A stretch of 64,000 nucleotides of DNA from the NCBI RefSeq assembly GCF_007752535.1, contig NZ_CP036426.1:1364001-1428000 (forward strand). The letters run 5' to 3'. The translations under genes and the position numbers were made by a program. Below are positions 1 to 8,839 of this stretch, one piece after another. The notes beneath the pieces were generated by a model. It saw nothing but the letters and a program-made list of their open reading frames with translations. It was not told the DNA's origin and searched no databases. This DNA is from Tautonia plasticadhaerens (GTDB lineage: Bacteria > Planctomycetota > Planctomycetia > Isosphaerales > Isosphaeraceae). Each line of letters opens with the position of its first letter. Position 1 is the first letter of the stretch.

Positions 1-1178
1 CTCCCCGCGATCACGGCATCGTCGGCAACGGTTGGCTGTTCCGGGACACGAGGGAGATCCGCTTCTGGCAGCAGTCGAACGCCCTGATCCAGTCCGAGCC
101 GCTGTACGAGACGGCCCGACGTCGGGCGGCCGATCGGGGCCGATCGCTCCGGGTGGCCAAGCTGTTCTGGTGGTACAACCAGGGGGCCGAGGTCGACCTG
201 AGCGTGACGCCGAAGCCCCTCTATGGCGCCGACGGCGGCAAGGTGTTCGGCATCTGGGGATCGCCCCCCGAGTTGCCCGCCCGGCTGGAGCGATTGATCG
301 GCCCGTTCCCCTTCCCCTCGTTCTGGGGCCCGATGGCGGGGCTGCCCGCGACCCGATGGATTGCCCGATGTGCCGCCGAGGTGCTCTCGGCCGATCGGCC
401 GGATCTGACGCTGGTCTACCTGCCCCACCTCGACTACGAGCCGCAGCGGCTCGGCCCCTCCGGCTGCGACATGGCCCGGCTCGTCGGCGAGCTGGACGAG
501 GCGGCGGCCCCGCTGCTCGACGCCGCGAAGGCCGTCGGCGCCCGGGTCTGGGTCTTCGGCGAGTACGGCCACAGTGACGTGGTTCGGCCGGTGCTGCCGA
601 ACCGGGCCCTCCGCGACGCCGGGATGCTGGCCGTCCGCCCCGGGCCGTACGGGGACCAACTGGAGACCTTCCAGGGCCGGGCGTTCGCCGTCTGCGACCA
701 CCAACATGCACACGTCTACGTCCAACGGGCCGAGGATCTCCGCGAGGTCCGGGACCTGCTCGTCGCGTTGCCCGGGGTCGATCGGGCGTTCATCGGCGAG
801 GAGCGGGCGGAGATCGGGCTCGACCACTCCCGTTCCGGGGAGATCGTCCTCCGGGCCGCTTCCGATGCCTGGTTCGCCTATCCGTTCTGGCTCGACGACG
901 CCCAGGCGCCCGACTACGCCCGGACCGTGGACATCCACCGCAAGCCCGGCTACGACCCCTGCGAGCTGTTCTTCGACCCCAGTCTCACCGCCCCCAAGAT
1001 CAGGGCCATGCGACGGCTCATCCAGAAGAAGCTCGGCTTCCGGACGTTGATGGATCTGATCCCGCTCGATCCGTCGATCGTGCGGGGAAGCCACGGGTGC
1101 CCGAGCGAGTCGGACGACGACCGTCCCGTCCTCATCGGCGACGGCCCCGCCCCCCCCCCGAACGGGCCGTGGCGATGA
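1..1178 (+). CDS. Alkaline phosphatase family / nucleotide pyrophosphatase-phosphodiesterase, 5' end outside window
   Basis: The reading frame is open from base 3 to the stop at 1176-1178, so the gene starts before the window; the in-frame ATG at 153 is internal. The first visible residues include DHGIVGNGW and a region around FWQQSNALI that fits the type I phosphodiesterase/nucleotide pyrophosphatase fold (PF01663-like). Further on, YLPHLDYEPQRLGP, FGEYGHSDV and a late DHQHAHVYV carry the Asp/His residues expected of the two-metal site of the alkaline phosphatase superfamily. Such enzymes cleave phosphodiester or phosphate ester bonds using two metal ions. A related phosphodiesterase occurs in ebo-type clusters, but the upstream neighbours are not visible, so that link is only a suggestion. 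The gene is convergent with the next one, 61 bases away. Confidence 0.75.
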   Translation, partial: PRDHGIVGNGWLFRDTREIRFWQQSNALIQSEPLYETARRRAADRGRSLRVAKLFWWYNQGAEVDLSVTPKPLYGADGGKVFGIWGSPPELPARLERLIGPFPFPSFWGPMAGLPATRWIARCAAEVLSADRPDLTLVYLPHLDYEPQRLGPSGCDMARLVGELDEAAAPLLDAAKAVGARVWVFGEYGHSDVVRPVLPNRALRDAGMLAVRPGPYGDQLETFQGRAFAVCDHQHAHVYVQRAEDLREVRDLLVALPGVDRAFIGEERAEIGLDHSRSGEIVLRAASDAWFAYPFWLDDAQAPDYARTVDIHRKPGYDPCELFFDPSLTAPKIRAMRRLIQKKLGFRTLMDLIPLDPSIVRGSHGCPSESDDDRPVLIGDGPAPPPNGPWR

Positions 1179-1239
1179 CCGGCATCCGTGACCTGATCCT
1201 CTCGGCGATCGGCCTGGATGATTGACCAATCCGGCAGGG

Positions 1240-2265
1240 TCAGCGTGCCGGGCGGACCCGAATGGAGAAAGCCTCGGCCGGATTGGAGACCGTCAGACGT
1301 GTTCGCTCGCCCTCCGAGAAGCCGGCGTCTTGCAAGGCGGGCAGGAACTGTTCGAAGAGGGTGTCGTAGGGCCGGAACGGTCCTCCTCCCGGCTCGCCGA
1401 CCTGATACCAGCCCGCGTCGTGGGACAGCAGGACTCGACCCAGTTGTCCGCGATCCTTCATCCGTCGGACGAACGAGACGTGTTCCTCGATGCTCGACGG
1501 CCCGATGGCGTCGAACTCGATCCAGGCACCGAGGCCGGCCGCCTCGGCGTGGAGGTCGGCGTCCTTTTCGTTCTGGGCGTGGACCCAGATGAACGCCGAG
1601 GGGTCGACCCCTTCGGCCCGAAGGATTTCGATGCCCTCCCTCGCGGCTCGACCGTCACCGCAGTGGCACGCGATCACCAGGCCGGTCCGGAGGTGCGTCC
1701 TCGCGGTGGCCCGCACGAGCTTCCGGCTGAGTCCCGGGAGGGGGCCGGCATCCACACCAATCTTGATGAATCCCGGCTTGATCCCCGATCCGGCGATCCC
1801 GCGTTCCCATTCCTCGGCCCATCGTTCGGCCAGTCGTTCGGCCGACTCGTCGCGGGCGTGGTCGGGAAGATGCTTGCCGCCTGCGGCGTTGTAATACCCG
1901 GTGTTCGTGAGGATGTGGAGGCCGGTCGCCTGGGACAGCCTGGCCAGCAGGGATGGGTCGCGGCCGAGGTATGCCGGCGTGCAGTCGCAGAGTGCGTCAC
2001 AGCCGAGCCCCCGGATGACCTCCAGGTGGGGGAGGACGACGTCGACCACCTCCTCTTCGTCGTATCGCTCAGGCGACACGATCGCCGGATTGGCGGTGTC
2101 GAGGATGATGTGCTCGTGGGGGAGCGTCGTGCCCAGGTCGGCCGGGTTGATCGGGCCGAGCACGGTCATGACCATCGGAGGGGCCTCGGCCTCGGCCGGC
2201 TCCCAAGTCAGGAGGGGCAGCGAGGCCGAGGCGGTGGTGGCCCGGAGCCATTCGCGACGGTTCAT
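1240..2265 (-). CDS. Phosphotriesterase-family metal-dependent hydrolase (Tat-type leader)
   Basis: This 341-residue protein has the amidohydrolase-type TIM barrel of the phosphotriesterase family. The metal ligands are all visible: HEH at residues 50-52, Lys168 in FIKIG (the carbamylated lysine position), His201 in CHCGDG, His229 in WVHA and Asp283 in SHDAGW. The N-terminus MNRREWLRA is a twin-arginine-like export signal, so the enzyme probably folds in the cytoplasm and acts in the periplasm. Family members act as lactonases, phosphotriesterases or related hydrolases; the substrate here cannot be told. It is the last gene of a leftward run, 31 bases behind an isomerase-like gene and downstream of gatB. 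GAGG lies just before the ATG. Confidence 0.85.
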   Translation of the reverse strand: MNRREWLRATTASASLPLLTWEPAEAEAPPMVMTVLGPINPADLGTTLPHEHIILDTANPAIVSPERYDEEEVVDVVLPHLEVIRGLGCDALCDCTPAYLGRDPSLLARLSQATGLHILTNTGYYNAAGGKHLPDHARDESAERLAERWAEEWERGIAGSGIKPGFIKIGVDAGPLPGLSRKLVRATARTHLRTGLVIACHCGDGRAAREGIEILRAEGVDPSAFIWVHAQNEKDADLHAEAAGLGAWIEFDAIGPSSIEEHVSFVRRMKDRGQLGRVLLSHDAGWYQVGEPGGGPFRPYDTLFEQFLPALQDAGFSEGERTRLTVSNPAEAFSIRVRPAR

Positions 2266-2296
2266 GGGGACCTCGGTGGGAGGCCGATTTCGGGGC

Positions 2297-3211
2297 TCAG
2301 CCCATGCCGAAGCAACGGTCCATCCGGGTGGCCACGTCCTCGAGGTAGTCGGCGTCGCCGCCTCGCAGTTCGGCCGTGGCCCAGCCCCGATAGCCGATCT
2401 CGTCGATCGCCTGGACGACGGCCGGCCAATCGACCGAGCCCTCGCCGAGCGGGACGTTGAAGCCCTTGGCCAGGCCCTCGTTCATCTGGATGTCCCGGCT
2501 GTACTCCTTGACGTCGAGCTTGACGATCCGGTCGCCGAGGATTCGGACCCATTGCTCGGGCCAGCCGAAGCGGACGACGTTGCCGATATCGAAGTAGGCG
2601 CCGACGCGATCACTCTCGAACTCGTCGATGTAACGGGCGAACTCCAGCGGGCTGAGCAGGAAATTATTCCAGACGTTCTCGAAGGCGACGGTGATGCCCA
2701 ATTCCTCGGCCTTCGGCAGCAGCGAGCGGACTTCGGCCTGGGAGCGGTCGTAGGCGTCGGCGTAGGAGATCGACTCGTTCACGACGGCCGGGACGAGCAG
2801 GACGGTCGTCCCGCCGTAGGCCTTGCAGTCTTCCAGAGCGGTCGTCATGCCGGAGACGGTCTTCGCGCGGACCTCGGGATCGGGGTGGGAGAGCGGGCTG
2901 GACCAGTGCGTCGAGCAGACGCAGCCGTGGATGATCAGTCCGGATTCGTCCCGGGCGCGGATCACCTCTTCACGCGGCAGGTCGTTCGGGCTGTCCATGT
3001 CGACGCCGTCGAAGCCGCACACCTTGATCAGCTTGAACCGCTCGACCAGCGGCAGGTCTCGGGGCGCCATGCCGATCTTGATCGCCTTGCGGATCGGGGG
3101 GCCGGCGGTGGTCTCCTGCGCGGCCAGGGAGGCCGAGGGCCGGATGCCGGAGGCCAGCGAGGCGGCCAGGCCGAGGCCGGACGAGCGGAGGAACGAGCGT
3201 CGGTTGGTCAT
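2297..3211 (-). CDS. Sugar phosphate isomerase/epimerase-like TIM-barrel protein (Tat-type leader)
   Basis: The product belongs to the xylose-isomerase-like TIM-barrel (AP endonuclease 2-like) family. The start at 3211 is preferred over the longer frame at 3256 because it begins MTNRRSFLRSSG, a typical twin-arginine leader with a hydrophobic stretch to about residue 30, whereas the extra 15 residues are not signal-like. Barrel features include VCGFDGVDMD, GCVCSTHWSSPL, VTVAFENVWNN, GAYFDIGNVV, IVKLDVKEYS and a C-terminal GYRGWATAELRGG, which carry the acidic and His residues that bind the metal in this family. The exact sugar substrate is unknown. It sits between gatB (50 bases) and the phosphotriesterase gene (31 bases) and is probably co-transcribed with both. 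Confidence 0.85.
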   Translation of the reverse strand: MTNRRSFLRSSGLGLAASLASGIRPSASLAAQETTAGPPIRKAIKIGMAPRDLPLVERFKLIKVCGFDGVDMDSPNDLPREEVIRARDESGLIIHGCVCSTHWSSPLSHPDPEVRAKTVSGMTTALEDCKAYGGTTVLLVPAVVNESISYADAYDRSQAEVRSLLPKAEELGITVAFENVWNNFLLSPLEFARYIDEFESDRVGAYFDIGNVVRFGWPEQWVRILGDRIVKLDVKEYSRDIQMNEGLAKGFNVPLGEGSVDWPAVVQAIDEIGYRGWATAELRGGDADYLEDVATRMDRCFGMG

Positions 3212-3261
3212 TGGCGGTGGGCTCCGGGTCCCGGTTCGGTCGGGGGATCTGTTCACCTGGA

Positions 3262-4761
3262 TCAGTGGCCCAGCTCGGCGAGCCGGGCCTCGAGCAGCTC
3301 GACGACGAGGGCGGGGTCGGCCTTGCCCTGGGTCTGCTTCATCACCTGGCCCCGGAGCCAGCCCTTCACGGCCTCGGGCTTCTTCTTCCCCCCGGCGAGG
3401 TCTTCGAGCGCCTTGGGATTGGCCTCGATCGTCGAGGCGACGACCGCGGCCAGTTCGTCCTTGTCGCCGATGAGCCCGTACCCGCCCTCGGCAATAATCG
3501 CATCGGCGGGCTTGCCGGTGTCGATCATCCGGGAGAGCACCTCTCGCCCTTGATTCGTGTTCAGCTCCTTGCGCTTGACCCGCTTGATGAGGTCGGAGAG
3601 CGCCTCGGGGCCCACGGGGAAGTCGGCCAGGGCGAGCTTCTTCTCCTTGATCTCGCGGAGGACGTCCTGCTGGATCCAGTTGCTCGCCAGTTTCGCCTCG
3701 CCGGCCTCCCGGGCGACGGCGTCGAAGTAGTCGGCCACGTCCTGGCCCTGCTCGACGAGGACGTTGGCGTCGTAGGCCGAGAGGCCGTACTCCGACTCGA
3801 ACCGCGATCGGCGGGCCATGGGAAGCTCGCCGATTTCCGCGCGGAGCCGGGCGATCCAGGCGTCGTCGACCTCGACGGGGACGAGGTCCGGCTCGGGGAA
3901 GTAGCGGTAGTCGGCGGCGGTCTCCTTCTCCCGCTGGACCTTCGTCTCGCCGGCGGCGTCGCTCCAGCCTCGCGTCTGCTTGGGGGCGTCCTCGATGGTG
4001 AGGCCTGTCTCCTCCCAGTCCTTGAACTGCCGCTCGACCTCGTAGTGCAGCGCCTTCTCGACGGCGCTGAAGCTGTTCATGTTCTTGATCTCGACGATCG
4101 GCGTGGCGACCGTCCTGCCGTCAGCGGTGCGGATGTGGAGATTCACGTTGGCGTCGCACCGGAGGCTCCCCTCCTGCATCTCGCAATCGGAGACGCCGAG
4201 GTAGCGGAGCGTCAGCCGCAGCTCCTCCAGGCAGCCCCTGGCGTCGGCCGGGTCGCGGAGGTCGGGCTCGGTGACGATCTCCAGGAGCGGGACTCCGGCG
4301 CGGTTGAGGTCCACCTCGGACATCCCGCCGGCGGCGTGGATCATCTTGCCGGTGTCCTCCTCCAGGTGGATGCGCGTCAGTCGGACGTCGCCGCCCCCGC
4401 CGCCGTCCTTGCGGGCCGGGATCGGCAGCCCGCCTCCGGTGCTGAAGGGGAGGTCATACTGGCTGATCTGGTAGTTCTTGGGCAGGTCGGGGTAGTAGTA
4501 GTTCTTGCGATCCCACTTCGTGAAGCGGGCGACCTCCGCGCCGAACGCCAGCGCCGTCTTCAGGGCCAGGTTGAACGCCTTGCCGTTCATGACCGGCAGC
4601 GTGCCCGGCAGGCCGAGCGAGACCGGGTCGGTCTGGGTGTTCGGAGGGAGGCCGAACTCGGTGCCGCAACCGGAGAACATCTTGCTCTCGGTCTGCAGCT
4701 GGACATGAATCTCGAGGCCGATGATGATGTCGTAGTCCATGGAAGTCGCGGTGGCGTCCAT
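3262..4761 (-). CDS. gatB: Asp-tRNA(Asn)/Glu-tRNA(Gln) amidotransferase subunit B
   Basis: GatB is the tRNA-binding kinase subunit of the GatCAB complex, which turns mischarged Glu-tRNA(Gln) or Asp-tRNA(Asn) into the correct amide form in the cytoplasm. The 499-residue protein opens with the family signature IIIGLEIHVQLQTESKMFSG and contains NYYYPDLPKNYQISQYDLP, HLEEDTGKMIH, DLNRAGVPLLEIVTEPD and RYFPEPDL. The C-terminal third carries the GatB/YqeY tail domain (WIQQDVLREIKE and following). The start at 4761 is supported by GAGG five bases upstream; an internal ATG at 4740 is an alternative. Only 11 bases separate it from gatA, so translation is probably coupled. Confidence 0.97.
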   Translation of the reverse strand: MDATATSMDYDIIIGLEIHVQLQTESKMFSGCGTEFGLPPNTQTDPVSLGLPGTLPVMNGKAFNLALKTALAFGAEVARFTKWDRKNYYYPDLPKNYQISQYDLPFSTGGGLPIPARKDGGGGGDVRLTRIHLEEDTGKMIHAAGGMSEVDLNRAGVPLLEIVTEPDLRDPADARGCLEELRLTLRYLGVSDCEMQEGSLRCDANVNLHIRTADGRTVATPIVEIKNMNSFSAVEKALHYEVERQFKDWEETGLTIEDAPKQTRGWSDAAGETKVQREKETAADYRYFPEPDLVPVEVDDAWIARLRAEIGELPMARRSRFESEYGLSAYDANVLVEQGQDVADYFDAVAREAGEAKLASNWIQQDVLREIKEKKLALADFPVGPEALSDLIKRVKRKELNTNQGREVLSRMIDTGKPADAIIAEGGYGLIGDKDELAAVVASTIEANPKALEDLAGGKKKPEAVKGWLRGQVMKQTQGKADPALVVELLEARLAELGH

Positions 4762-4772
4762 CGGTCCTCGGC

Positions 4773-6269
4773 TCAGTCCAGCGTCGGTCGCTTGGTGTTC
4801 CAGTCGGTGGCACGCTCGAAGGTCCGGGCGGCGCGGAGGAGGGTCTCCTCGGCGAAGGCGGGGGCCTGGAGCTGGATGCCGATCGGCAGGCCGGACTTGG
4901 TCAGGCCGCCCGGGAGGCTGATCCCGGGGATGCCGGCGAGGTTGGCCGGGCCGGTGTAGACGTCGAGCAGGTACATCGCCAGCGGGTCGCTGATCTTCTC
5001 CCCGACCTTGAAGGCGGGGACCGGGCTGGTCGGGCCGAGGATCACGTCGACGTCACGGAATGCACGGTCGTAGTCGTCACGGATCAGGCGGCGGACCTTC
5101 AACGCCCGGACATAATATTGATCGGCGTACCCGGCGGAGAGGACGAACGTGCCGAGCATGATCCGTCGGGTCACCTCGGGTCCGAACCCTTCGGCCCGGG
5201 AGGCCATCATCATGCGGATCAGGGCGGGGAGATCCTTCTCGACCTCGGACTTCGGTCCGAAGTCCTCGGCTCGGTGGCCGAAGATGGTCCCGTCATATCG
5301 GGCGAGGTTGCTGGAGGCCTCTGCCGGGGCAACGATGTAATAGGCGGGGATGGCCTGCGTGGTGTTGGGGAGGGAGATCTTGGAGACGGTCGCCCCTTCG
5401 GACTCGAAAATCCGGGAGGCCTCCCGGACGGCCGACTCGATCTCCGGGTCCAGGCCTTCGCCGAAGAATTCCCGGGCGATGCCGACCCGGAGCGGGCGTT
5501 CGCCCTTCGACTCGATGGCGGTGAGGTAATCGGGCACCGGGAGGTCGACGCTGGTCGCGTCCCTCGGATCCTGCCCGGCGATGACCGAGAGGACCCGGGC
5601 GACGTCGGCCACTTCGCGACCGAACGGGCCGATCTGGTCGAGCGAGCTGGCGAAGGCGACGAGGCCGTAGCGGCTGACCCGCCCATACGTGGGCTTCAGG
5701 CCAACAGTGCCCGTCAACGCCGCGGGCTGCCGGATCGAGCCGCCGGTGTCGCTCCCCAATGCCGTCGGGGCGAGCGAGGCGGCCACGGCCGAGGCGGCCC
5801 CGCCGGAGGAGCCGCCCGGCGACCGGTCGGTGTCCCAGGGGTTGCGGGCCGGGCCGTAGGCACTGGTCTCGTTGGACGAGCCCATCGCGAACTCGTCCAT
5901 GTTCAGGCGGCCGAGCAGGATGGCGTCGGCCTCCCGGAGCTTGCCGATCACGGCGGCGTCGAACGGCGGCCGGTAGTTCGAGAGCATCCGGCTGCAGCAG
6001 GTGGTCGGCTCCCCCCGGCGACAGATATTGTCTTTGATGGCGATCGGCACGCCGGCGAGTGGGCCGAGCGGCTCGCCGGACCTACGGCGGGCGTCGATCG
6101 CCCGGGCCTGCTCCAGGGCGGGCTCGGGGTCGAAGTCGAGCAAGGCATTGAGCCGGGCGTTGTAGGCGACGACGCGATCGACGAAGCCCCGAACGGCCTC
6201 CTCGCTCGAGAAGGAGCCCGAGGAATAGCCGTCCAGCAAGCCGGAAATCGTCGCGCCCAGCGGGTCCAT
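4773..6269 (-). CDS. gatA: Asp-tRNA(Asn)/Glu-tRNA(Gln) amidotransferase subunit A
   Basis: GatA is the glutaminase/amidase subunit of GatCAB and supplies ammonia to the tRNA-bound activated acid. The amidase-signature catalytic triad is intact: Lys79 in IAIKDN, Ser154 in the GGSSGG loop and Ser178 in DTGGSIR, at the same numbering as well-studied homologues. The start at 6269 (MDPLGATISG) gives 498 residues, the normal length. The same frame stays open upstream to 6617, but that stretch overlaps gatC and looks like its shadow. The gene lies 70 bases after gatC and 11 before gatB. Confidence 0.97.
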   Translation of the reverse strand: MDPLGATISGLLDGYSSGSFSSEEAVRGFVDRVVAYNARLNALLDFDPEPALEQARAIDARRRSGEPLGPLAGVPIAIKDNICRRGEPTTCCSRMLSNYRPPFDAAVIGKLREADAILLGRLNMDEFAMGSSNETSAYGPARNPWDTDRSPGGSSGGAASAVAASLAPTALGSDTGGSIRQPAALTGTVGLKPTYGRVSRYGLVAFASSLDQIGPFGREVADVARVLSVIAGQDPRDATSVDLPVPDYLTAIESKGERPLRVGIAREFFGEGLDPEIESAVREASRIFESEGATVSKISLPNTTQAIPAYYIVAPAEASSNLARYDGTIFGHRAEDFGPKSEVEKDLPALIRMMMASRAEGFGPEVTRRIMLGTFVLSAGYADQYYVRALKVRRLIRDDYDRAFRDVDVILGPTSPVPAFKVGEKISDPLAMYLLDVYTGPANLAGIPGISLPGGLTKSGLPIGIQLQAPAFAEETLLRAARTFERATDWNTKRPTLD

Positions 6270-6339
6270 GAAGGCGGTCGTCCTCTCAGGTGCGGTCTCG
6301 GGGGGATCGGGGAAGCCGTCGTGCGGACCTCCCGTCGGC

Positions 6340-6627
6340 TCACTGGAGCACGGCGGGCACGAGGAATGCCTCGTGGTTTCGCCTCGGGGCGTTGGACAGC
6401 GCCTCTTCCCGGGGGAGGGGGTCGGTCCGACGGTCCTCCCGGAAGACGTTCCGGACCTCGACCCCGTGGGCCAGCGGTTCCACACCGGAGACGTCGACCT
6501 GCTGGAGCTGCTCGACGTAATGGATGATTTCGTTGATCTGATCGGTGTAGGTTTCCAGCTCCTCCGGACCGATGCGGAGGCGGGCAAGCAGGGCGACCTT
6601 GGCGATCTCCTCGGCACTGAGGTTCAT
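6340..6627 (-). CDS. gatC: Asp-tRNA(Asn)/Glu-tRNA(Gln) amidotransferase subunit C
   Basis: This 95-residue protein is the small belt subunit that holds GatA and GatB together. It starts MNLSAEEIAKVALLARL, a GatC hallmark, and ends with the conserved PLPREEALSNAPRR region. The frame is open to 6741, but the start at 6627 is chosen because it gives the usual length and begins at the conserved first helix. It is the first gene of the leftward gatC-gatA-gatB run; the control region must lie between 6628 and the divergent glmU start at 6908. Confidence 0.95.
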   Translation of the reverse strand: MNLSAEEIAKVALLARLRIGPEELETYTDQINEIIHYVEQLQQVDVSGVEPLAHGVEVRNVFREDRRTDPLPREEALSNAPRRNHEAFLVPAVLQ

Positions 6628-6907
6628 CAGAAAGGGCTCCAGTCCGATCCGTTGCATGCCGTCGAACGCGGGCCTAGCGTCTGGGTCGTGATCGCTTCCC
6701 GAGTAGTCCGCCGGCCCGGACGCGGCCACTATACGGGACACGATCCTCCGGCTTCAAGGTTCACGGGCTCCCTCGCGCCGACCCGGGCCGATTTGACCGG
6801 TCGTTCGGCCGTCGCTAGCATCGGTCGGAGAGGCATCGGGGCCCCGGGAGCGGGCCGGGCTCGGGTCGGGGCCCCCGGGGCGATTTCCTTCGATGAGCGG
6901 AGCAATC

Positions 6908-8170
6908 ATGCAGGGTCCGGTGGCAATCATCCTGGCGGCCGGTCAGGGGAAGCGGATGCGGTCGGATCGGGCCAAGGTCCTGCACGAGGTCTGCGGCCAG
7001 CCGATGATCCGATACGTCGTCGACGCGGCCCGGGGAGCGGGGGCGAAGTCGATCATCGTCGTGGTCGGCTTCGGCGCCGATCAGGTCCGGACCGCCCTCG
7101 CCGACGAGCCCGACGTCCATTTCGTGACCCAGCATCGGCAACTCGGCACCGGAGACGCGGTGATCGCCTGCCGCCCGCTTCTGGACGGCTATCGGGGGCC
7201 GGCCCTCGTGCTCGTCGGGGACGAGCCACTGCTGAGGGCCGGTCCGCTCGGCGACCTGCTCCAGCGTCAGCAGTTCGAGCAGCTCGATTGCCTGATGGGC
7301 ACCGCCGTCGTGCCCGACCCCTCCGGATTCGGCCGCATCCTCCGGGACTCCGCCGGGCGGTTCCTGCGGATCGTCGAGCAGCGGGACTGCACCCCCGAAG
7401 AAGCCGCGATCCGGGAGATCAACCCGAGCTGCTACGTCTTCGAGCTGCCGATCCTCTGGGATGCGCTCGGCCGCCTCGACACGTCCAACGCCCAGGGCGA
7501 ATATTACTTGACCGACGCCCCCGAATTGCTCATCCAGATGGACCGGAGCGTCTCAGCCGTGCCGGTGCTCGACGCCGAGGACGTGCTCGGCGTGAACACC
7601 AGGGAGCACCTGGCCGAGGCCCACGTCGTGATGCAGCGACGGATCCAGTCCAGGCTGATGGACGATGGGGTCAGCATCGTCGACCCCAGGAACACCTCGA
7701 TCGACGGCCGCGCGGAAATCGGCCCCGAGACGACGATCTACCCCTTCACGGTCATCAGCGGCCGGGTGAGGATCGGCCGGGGATGCAGGGTCGGGCCGTT
7801 CTCGCATCTGAGGGACGGCACCGTGCTGGAGGACGGCGCGGAGGCGGGCGCGTTCGTCGAGGTGAGCCAATCGACCCTCGAGCCCGGCTCCCGGGCCAGA
7901 CACCTGGCCTACCTGGGGAACGCGCGGGTCGGCGAGGGTGCGAACATCGGCGCCGGCACGATCACGGCGAACTTCGACGGGCGGGTCAAGGCGCAGACCC
8001 TGATCGAGCCCGGTGCCTTCATCGGCTCCGGTGCGGTCCTGATCGCCCCGGTCACCATCGGCCGGGGGGCGACGGTCGGCGCCGGGGCGGTCGTACCCAA
8101 GGGGAAGGACGTGGCACCCGGCCAGACCGTGGTCGGCGTCCCGGCCCGGCCGATCGGGGAGTCGGAATAG
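6908..8170 (+). CDS. glmU: Bifunctional UDP-N-acetylglucosamine pyrophosphorylase / glucosamine-1-phosphate acetyltransferase
   Basis: GlmU makes UDP-GlcNAc, the precursor of peptidoglycan and lipid A sugars, in the cytoplasm. The N-terminal half has the nucleotidyltransferase loop LAAGQGKRMRS, GTGDA, VGDEPLL, the EINPS region and NAQGEYYLTD. The C-terminal half is a left-handed beta-helix of hexapeptide repeats with RHLAYLG (His332, expected acetyltransferase base) and NIGAGTITANFDG. The start at 6908 is preferred to 6893 because GGAG lies five bases upstream; this gives 420 residues, slightly short for the family. Compared from memory with the E. coli enzyme, the lysine that contacts GlcN-1-phosphate appears to be Ser320 and a conserved Tyr appears to be Phe356, so the acetyltransferase site may be altered. 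It stands alone on the plus strand, divergent from gatC. Confidence 0.88.
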   Translation: MQGPVAIILAAGQGKRMRSDRAKVLHEVCGQPMIRYVVDAARGAGAKSIIVVVGFGADQVRTALADEPDVHFVTQHRQLGTGDAVIACRPLLDGYRGPALVLVGDEPLLRAGPLGDLLQRQQFEQLDCLMGTAVVPDPSGFGRILRDSAGRFLRIVEQRDCTPEEAAIREINPSCYVFELPILWDALGRLDTSNAQGEYYLTDAPELLIQMDRSVSAVPVLDAEDVLGVNTREHLAEAHVVMQRRIQSRLMDDGVSIVDPRNTSIDGRAEIGPETTIYPFTVISGRVRIGRGCRVGPFSHLRDGTVLEDGAEAGAFVEVSQSTLEPGSRARHLAYLGNARVGEGANIGAGTITANFDGRVKAQTLIEPGAFIGSGAVLIAPVTIGRGATVGAGAVVPKGKDVAPGQTVVGVPARPIGESE

Positions 8171-8308
8171 CGCGTCCTGCCCGGTCGGCGATCCCGGGTG
8201 GTCCCGGGCCCGGCATCATCCCTCGCCCGGTTTCGCCGGCATGAGGACCGGCATGCCGCTTGCAATTCTCGATCGCGAATTCCCGTCCCGATGCGCGAGG
8301 AGAACGAC

Positions 8309-8812
8309 ATGGCCACGGAGCGAACCCGAAACGAGGACGTCCGGAGGCTCGGCGAGCTGATCGCCGACCTCGGCGTCGCGATGATGACGACGGTCGAGCC
8401 GGATGGCACTCTCCGGAGCCGACCGATGCAGACTCACGTGGACGGCGAGTTCGACGGGACCCTCTGGTTCTTCACCCGAGAGCACTCGACCAAGGTCTTC
8501 GACATCGGTCGGGATCGGCACGTGAACCTGGGCTTCGCCTGCCCGAAGTCCGAGAAGTACGTTTCCATCGCCGGCAAGGCCCGCCTCGTGCAGGATCGCC
8601 AGCGGGCCGAGCGGATGTGGACCCCGGCCTACGAGGCGTGGTTCCCGAAGGGGCTGGATGATCCCGAGTTGGCCCTGATCCGGGTCGAGGCCGACAAGGG
8701 GGAGTTCTGGGATACCGCCCCCGGCGCGGTCGTCCACGCCGTCGGCTATCTCAAGGCGAAGTTGACGGGCGAGTCGCACAAGCCGGCCGATCACGAGAAA
8801 GTCGACCTTTGA
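8309..8812 (+). CDS. Pyridoxamine 5'-phosphate oxidase-fold protein (general stress protein 26-like)
   Basis: This 167-residue protein has the split-barrel flavin-binding fold of the PPOX family. Recognisable parts are VAMMTTVEPDGTLRSRPM, LWFFTREHSTKV and KYVSIAGKARLVQD, followed by the WTPAYEAWFPKGLDDP segment and a late FWDTAPG, an arrangement seen in general stress protein 26-like members. The likely role is binding FMN or a related cofactor for redox or stress functions; substrate unknown. The start at 8309 is chosen because AGGAG lies just upstream (8298-8302) and the conserved domain begins here; the frame is open back to 8198 but that part does not look like protein. It converges on prmC. 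Confidence 0.85.
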   Translation: MATERTRNEDVRRLGELIADLGVAMMTTVEPDGTLRSRPMQTHVDGEFDGTLWFFTREHSTKVFDIGRDRHVNLGFACPKSEKYVSIAGKARLVQDRQRAERMWTPAYEAWFPKGLDDPELALIRVEADKGEFWDTAPGAVVHAVGYLKAKLTGESHKPADHEKVDL

Positions 8813-8839
8813 CCCGACAGGCCATGATCGTTGGCCGGA

